Shown here: positions 58,620 to 64,000 of the stretch, one piece after another
Numbering within the stretch: position 1 is the first letter of the stretch
How the letters are laid out: each line of letters opens with the position of its first letter
DNA from: Echinostoma caproni
Taxonomy: Eukaryota > Platyhelminthes > Trematoda > Plagiorchiida > Echinostomatidae
Direction of reading: 5' to 3'
Assembly (NCBI GenBank): GCA_900618425.1
Contig: UZAN01039509.1
Coordinates: 1 to 64,000 of the forward strand
Length of the DNA: 64,000 bases
Position numbers and translations under genes: made by a program
The notes under the pieces: generated by a model
Told to the model about the DNA's origin: nothing
Databases searched by the model: none
What the model saw: only the letters and a program-made list of their open reading frames with translations

Positions 58620-61419
58620 TACTACTGGAAAGAAAACAAATGTGCGCAAACCTCACATGAGTTATAACTCAATTACTCATAATTTTCGAAAATGAGTGTA
58701 TAGTCTAATAATAACAGAAGCATCAATAAACAGAATCAACGGCGAATGCATCGAGTCTTTTCATTTACCCTAAGTAACCTAACTGTTCCAAAAGGATAAA
58801 CACAATTGTGTTTATACATTCAGATCACGTTTGCTTAAAATAGTGACAGGTTTGGGGACAGGCAAACACACGGGGATGAGAAACCAATCAATACGAAGGC
58901 CAAAGGCCAGCAATATGAACCGGATTGGGCATTGGGGCAAGGATCGGAATCATTGCAGGGTGGGGCAGGGGAGAGGGAGGAGGACAGTGACACCTACCAG
59001 GGCAGCGCGAGGCTAGCCACAAATTCGGTCTGTTCACATAAATCGGGCTTGCAACGTCGAATAGCAGCCGTTTCAGCGAACCTTAGTAGACAGTTACCTT
59101 TCTAGCCGATCAAGACAAGAACGTAGTCCTTAGGTTCATCAAGTTCTTTGCAATCCAGTCTCTATGTATAGCGATTTGAACTGAATGGAGGCTCGGACCC
59201 GTTAGACGCCAAATGTATTTAAACGGATGATGAGATTACCACGAAATAGTTGAGTTCAACACATCTTTTAATCAAAACACAATTTTCCCTTATGTGGGTA
59301 TGTCAATATTTATACCTTTTTTGTTCTTTTAAAAATGTTTCTTTTGATACAAATCTCTCTGTTTATGTATTAGATTACATTAATCATGGGACAGCAAAAT
59401 TTGACCATTTTAACCCGGGCTACGTTTATCGCACAAATAGTTAGTTACCGGGATTTTCAGAAAATCTCAACTACATTTTCCCCTTCAAGTATGTAATATT
59501 CGCCAAAAGGTTTTGCACACACACTTTAGTGATCAGAAGCGTGTTTCGAAACTGTTTACTGACATTTTGATGAAAGAACTCCACTTCACTGAGCCCCAAT
59601 TATAAGCTGTTGATAAGTGTAAATAGAGATAGACAAGTAAATAATTGTACTGAGATTTATTCATTGTTCATTGTTCAAGAAATCAACATATATTTATTGT
59701 TACAAAATGTCGTTCTCAGGAGTATTGAGGAAAGCTCTTTTGAAGTGTTTGTTTAGACGTACTAACTTCCAGTGGGAGGTAAAACTTCCAGATGGGCAGT
59801 CGACGGTGTGCTGATGGAAGATGAGCGCCAGTTGCCACTATTGTCTAATCATATATGATTTTGAATAAATCAGTATGAAGATATTTTTGTTCCGTAACTT
59901 GTTAGCTTTCAAGCGTATGTTTGTTGAATTGGGTATTAGCGAAACTGAGCGTTGATATAAAGGTTTCCATGCATGAATTATGCAGAGTTCGTATCTGCTT
60001 CACAGAAGAACCCCAAGTGGCTAACCTTTAAATTGTCGGGGTTCAACTGAACTTGAATGTAACTAGAAATTTCAGTTCAAAAATCCCTTAATCCTATTAT
60101 GCAAATAAAATTGCATAAGTCAAGTTCTTCATAGATGAAAGTTGGTTTATCTTCTCGTTTTAGGTTTGTAGTAGAAAACCGTTAGAATTAATTAAATATT
60201 ATTTTTTCACATTTATACAGTCTCTGCTGGAGTCAAGTTCAATATCAAATTCATTCAATTACCGCGCACTAGCTGGGATTTTAATTGAATCGAAAACGTT
60301 CCTCTGTATCAGAAACAGGGATGAATGAGCTAGATCGCACTGGTGGTCAGTGGTTAGGATGTGCGTTGTATTAGAGGAAACTTGCAAATTCTATTTGGCC
60401 GTCAACTTGGTGGACTCCAGGATAAAGCGACCACTTCAAGTGCTCAAAAATGAAGAAGAGCAAATGGAACATGAACCAGATGAAAGTGGAATACCTGTAT
60501 GATATCTATGAGTCATTTTAATAAATAAGTTTTATTTACGTTTTGTACTGTGACTTTGTTATTTCACAACTGATGCACAGAAAACCGTCAAAATAGAGAA
60601 ATCGTCCATTTTAATGGCATGTGACTAGTAGAAGCAAAGATATGATAAGTATCAAAATGCTTTGCACGCAAAAGTAAACGAAACGAAAACGGAGGCTTTA
60701 TTCAAGAGCACAGCACGCGTACATTTAAACTTGACTATCAAAGAATCAAGCTGGTTTTGATATACTTCATGCAACCAAGGTATTCAGTAATATTTAGTCC
60801 GGTGATAACATGACAGATACCCACGATTGGAAAATGATAATTTTTTTCTACTTGAACTTCTTGCAAAACATGAATGACTTTTCCCATATGATCAACAATC
60901 CTTTTTTCGCAAGATAGAACAATCTTCCTTAGTTTATATGTTAAAATTTGGATCATCTCAAATAATCTTTTTTCTTTCTAATCAGTGGACATAAAGGTTG
61001 ACGAAGGTACCTGAACTTTGGGCTTTCCATATGTTACTGATTTGTTGTTTTTCCCGGATAATATTAGTATTTTAAAGTATACATATAAAACAATTTTTCT
61101 GAAGTAATAATTTACTCGGATGCGGGGAACACAAAATATATAGTTATAAAAAGATGAAAAATGTAAAAAGATAAAACCCTGGAGGCGACAACTTTAAAAT
61201 TCGGCCGTGTTACATTTGTGCTCCGATGGATAGTTTATCAACGTTTACGTTACACATTGGATTTAGTTGTTTGAATCAAGGTTTTTTTCATCGCTTTCAT
61301 GATTTCGTACTCCCCAGAATCTTTAAGGAATTTGAAACGATATACGTTATCGCGCAAGGGTGGCATTCTCTATCAGTTTAGTCGTCAAGTTAAAAATAGA
61401 TACAAAAGTTGCAGACCTT
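58620..61419. other. No recognisable gene; tRNA-head-like fragment at 60336-60440
   Basis: CTGGTGGTCAGTGGTTAGGATGTGCG near 60340 resembles the A-box end of the SINE relic at 28286-28380 (CTGGTGGTCAGTTGGC). The B box is absent. The segment at 58830-59020 is G-rich with short frames. No gene is supported. Confidence 0.4.
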
Positions 61420-64000
61420 CTAGGTCATGTTTCCTCAGAAAACACCAAGCACGCTGGCAAGTGACTTAACGTTACACAAAACCTCAGAAAATGTTTATTC
61501 TTCCTACTCTTGCTCATCAAACGTAACATCATTATTAGGAAAAATGAACGATTCGATAAATTTGTAAGGACGAAAAAATACCATGCTTTGGGGACGATTA
61601 TGCTGCAAGAAACATGGTTGCATCCTGACATCATCGACTATTTGGTTGAGCTGGATTTCTTTGATATGCATCGTTTGGATACAGACTGTTTACTACGAAA
61701 TCGAGGCGGTAGTCTGATAGCTTATACCAAATCGTCTTGGTGTAGTCTACAAAAATTATCCTCACCTACACTGTGAGATATATATCTCATGTCTTTCGGT
61801 TGCATGTACACACCGCTTCCTTAGTGAATATCGGTCCATCGTGGCATCAATCATTTATATAGCACCTTCGAGCACAAATTCTGATATACAGATTTATTTA
61901 TGTCCAAAATTTCTAGCTACATGGAACGTTTTCTTTTGTCGTTATTGGTGATTTTAACCATGCAAATGTTCATTTCTTGATTAGTGTCTCATTCCACAAT
62001 CTGGTAAATTTCCCCTTAAGAGGAATCGCGCAGCTTGACCTTATGTTTGCAAATGGTACTGACCAGTTTGCTGTTCGAAAAGGAGCCCTTTAGCAAATTG
62101 AAATCATTGTATCCGAAATGTCTTGCCAAAAATCTACTCAAAGGAACATCATAGCGCACTGGTACGTACATCTAGCTGAATGATTTTCATAGGCTGTGCG
62201 ATCCGGCCCACTTAGCGTTACTGGGAGAAACGATATCTGCCACAAATTTTGATCAGTTCTTTGATCCAAGTGTCTTGGTCGAGTGTGAACACCACAGGAG
62301 CTATTTGAACTTCTACTTTCGCATAAGCTGCCCCATGACCCTTTTGTACATCAGTCCCGCCAGATTTTCTACTCCTATTTTGAATACTCTCGGAAGAACC
62401 AAAGGACGGGCATATAAAAATCGTGATCGACCAATAGTTAAACAAACGTCATTGCTGATCAAGGATTAGATACAAAATCTTGACAAACTTTACCCTGTAA
62501 CCCTAATTGGTGATCAAAATTTCAAGCAAATATGGAGTGCTTTGAAAAAAACTGTGGAACCAAAGTCGGACTGCGCGGACCTTAGCCCACAGCGACTGAA
62601 CTAAACTGCATGTTTTCCACGTCAACTGTAACTGAAGTATGAAATTCATATTTCCATTCAGTTGACCATCGTGGAGTTTCGCTAATCAGGTGCGGACAGA
62701 GCTAATGTGCCTCAAAAAAATCTAAAGCTTCCTGTCCCGATTGATTATGTCCAATCGTCCTAAGGGAATGTGCTTATTATCCGGCGGAGCGACTTGCTGG
62801 TATTTTCAACTGTTGCTTCGAGGCACAAAATCATTTTCGACTGTTGTAGACCTGTGCGCCTCACACAAGTCCCAAAAGAGCAAACTGGGAAATTGCGACC
62901 AATCGCCTGCACTTCTACTTTACTAATAATTTTCGATACGTTCATGATTAGTACCATTATTCATAACCCTGGGCAGTTAGATCACAGTCGATTCGTTTAT
63001 GGCAAACAACGTTCTAACCTAGACGCTCTTTGCGCATTTGTAAATTCTGTTTTGCGATCCCCAGATATGCGCGCAACAGCATTTTATGTGTTTCTTCGAC
63101 CATAGTAATGCTTTTACCTGTGTCGACAGGGACAGGCTTTTGTCTCTACTGCAAGGTGTTGGATTGTTCCATACTGCCCTGTGTCTACTCCATAATTATT
63201 TCACTGGTAGAACACACTTTACGAAGTTTCTTGGAAAAACGTCTGTCTCGCTATCGGTCAATTTCGGGGTGCTCCAGGGAGCAGTTCTGTTCCCTGTTGT
63301 TTCATATACGATATTCGAAACATACCCTATGACCCCGATGAACTTCTCATCAAGTATGCTGATGATATCAACATAGGTTCTAAAGTTCTAGTTGATTTCT
63401 GCTTTTCACAGCTTCCAGCCAATTTATCTAACTTAAGCATATGGTCTTCGTACTGCAAATCACCAATCAATTCCTCTAAATATAGGAGTTTCATCTTCTC
63501 ACTAGCTTAAGGAGAAAGACTACATTCTACTGAGAGGAAGTGATCTGTACTCTATGGTGACAACCAACCTGTTCCTCCAGTACCTCTTCTGCAATACCTC
63601 TGTGCTACTATCTGCCAAGATGTCACTTGAAAATTACATTTCAACTCTACTTTCAAAAAGATTGACGATTGTCTTTTTTATTCTTGCTTGTGATCTTTAA
63701 AATTTCCACTGTATTTACTCACCGCAGTTGTATATTATTGTACTGTTACTCATTTTTTCTACTGCTCCCCGGTTTGTTTGCCGGTCTTGGAGTGTTAGAA
63801 TATACAGTTCTACGCCGGTCGATTAAAATTCTTTTGCGTACAAGCAGCATTCCCTATTTGCACTTGCTTACCTTTATTGCCGACAAACATTTGACCTCTT
63901 GCGAAAACATCTACAGCAGTATTCTATCAGAAACCACTCACCCATTACACACAGAAGTTAAACAATGCGTATCCACTTCTGTAACTAGATGTTATAAACC
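61420..64000 (+). mobile_element. Family-1 LINE, EN through C-terminus, cut by the window edge
   Basis: The endonuclease start is at about 61500-61776: IMLQETWLHPDIIDYLVELD and RNRGGSLIAYTKSSW, the ETW and GG.LI.. motifs of APE-type LINE endonucleases. The linker at 62200-62469 (SYLNFYFRISCPMTLLYISP) matches SYLNFCYDLCCPVETLYIRS of the copy at 22440-25700. The RT includes DHSNAFTCVDRDRLLSLLQG (motif A), FGVLQGAVLF and an intact YADD at 63355-63366. The C-terminus is visible to the edge (AYLYCRQTFDLLRKH in a shifted frame). Multiple stops and frameshifts disable it. The 3' tail would lie beyond 64000. Confidence 0.75.

Overview
This is AT-rich, gene-poor eukaryotic DNA. No bacterial operons, rRNA or CRISPR are present. 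Single-N joins and one 549-bp N gap show it is a draft scaffold. The best guess for the source is a parasitic flatworm, probably a trematode near the schistosomes. The reasons are several decayed CR1/Jockey-type LINE copies, a tRNA-derived SINE with a degenerate hammerhead-ribozyme core like the schistosome SM-alpha element, and several candidate very small exons whose lengths are multiples of three. The taxon is an inference from these features.

Mobile DNA is the most secure content. LINE family 1 occurs five times: its 3' end at 2-592 (+), a deleted relic at 10690-11800 (+), the longest copy at 22440-25700 (-), a relic at 30935-31690 (+), and a copy entering the right window edge at 61420-64000 (+). 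LINE family 2, with a PHD-finger-type ORF1, lies at 50621-53790 (+) in scrambled order. Two SINE copies with a hammerhead-like core lie at 20275-20410 and 54368-54510. Other tRNA-like SINE relics lie at 17034-17107, 28286-28380, 58532-58610 and 60336-60440.

Host genes are visible only as scattered candidate exons in long noncoding DNA. The most coherent models are a four-exon plus-strand gene (18924-21750, 81 codons plus stop, all phases agreeing, one hammerhead SINE in its long intron) and a three-exon minus-strand gene (57002-56049, cysteine-rich). Single candidate exons lie at 7169-7325, 29957-30229, 34904-35122 (-), 36748-36937, 38247-38651, 41319-41353 (-) and 58180-58302 (-). In DNA of this composition, chance ORFs of about 100 codons are expected, so these exons rest on splice sites and phase as well as openness, and all carry modest confidence.

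The block at about 2500-5380 is visibly richer in G+C than its surroundings and may be an old, unidentified element. Most of the remaining sequence shows no recognisable gene, only simple repeats and small hairpins.
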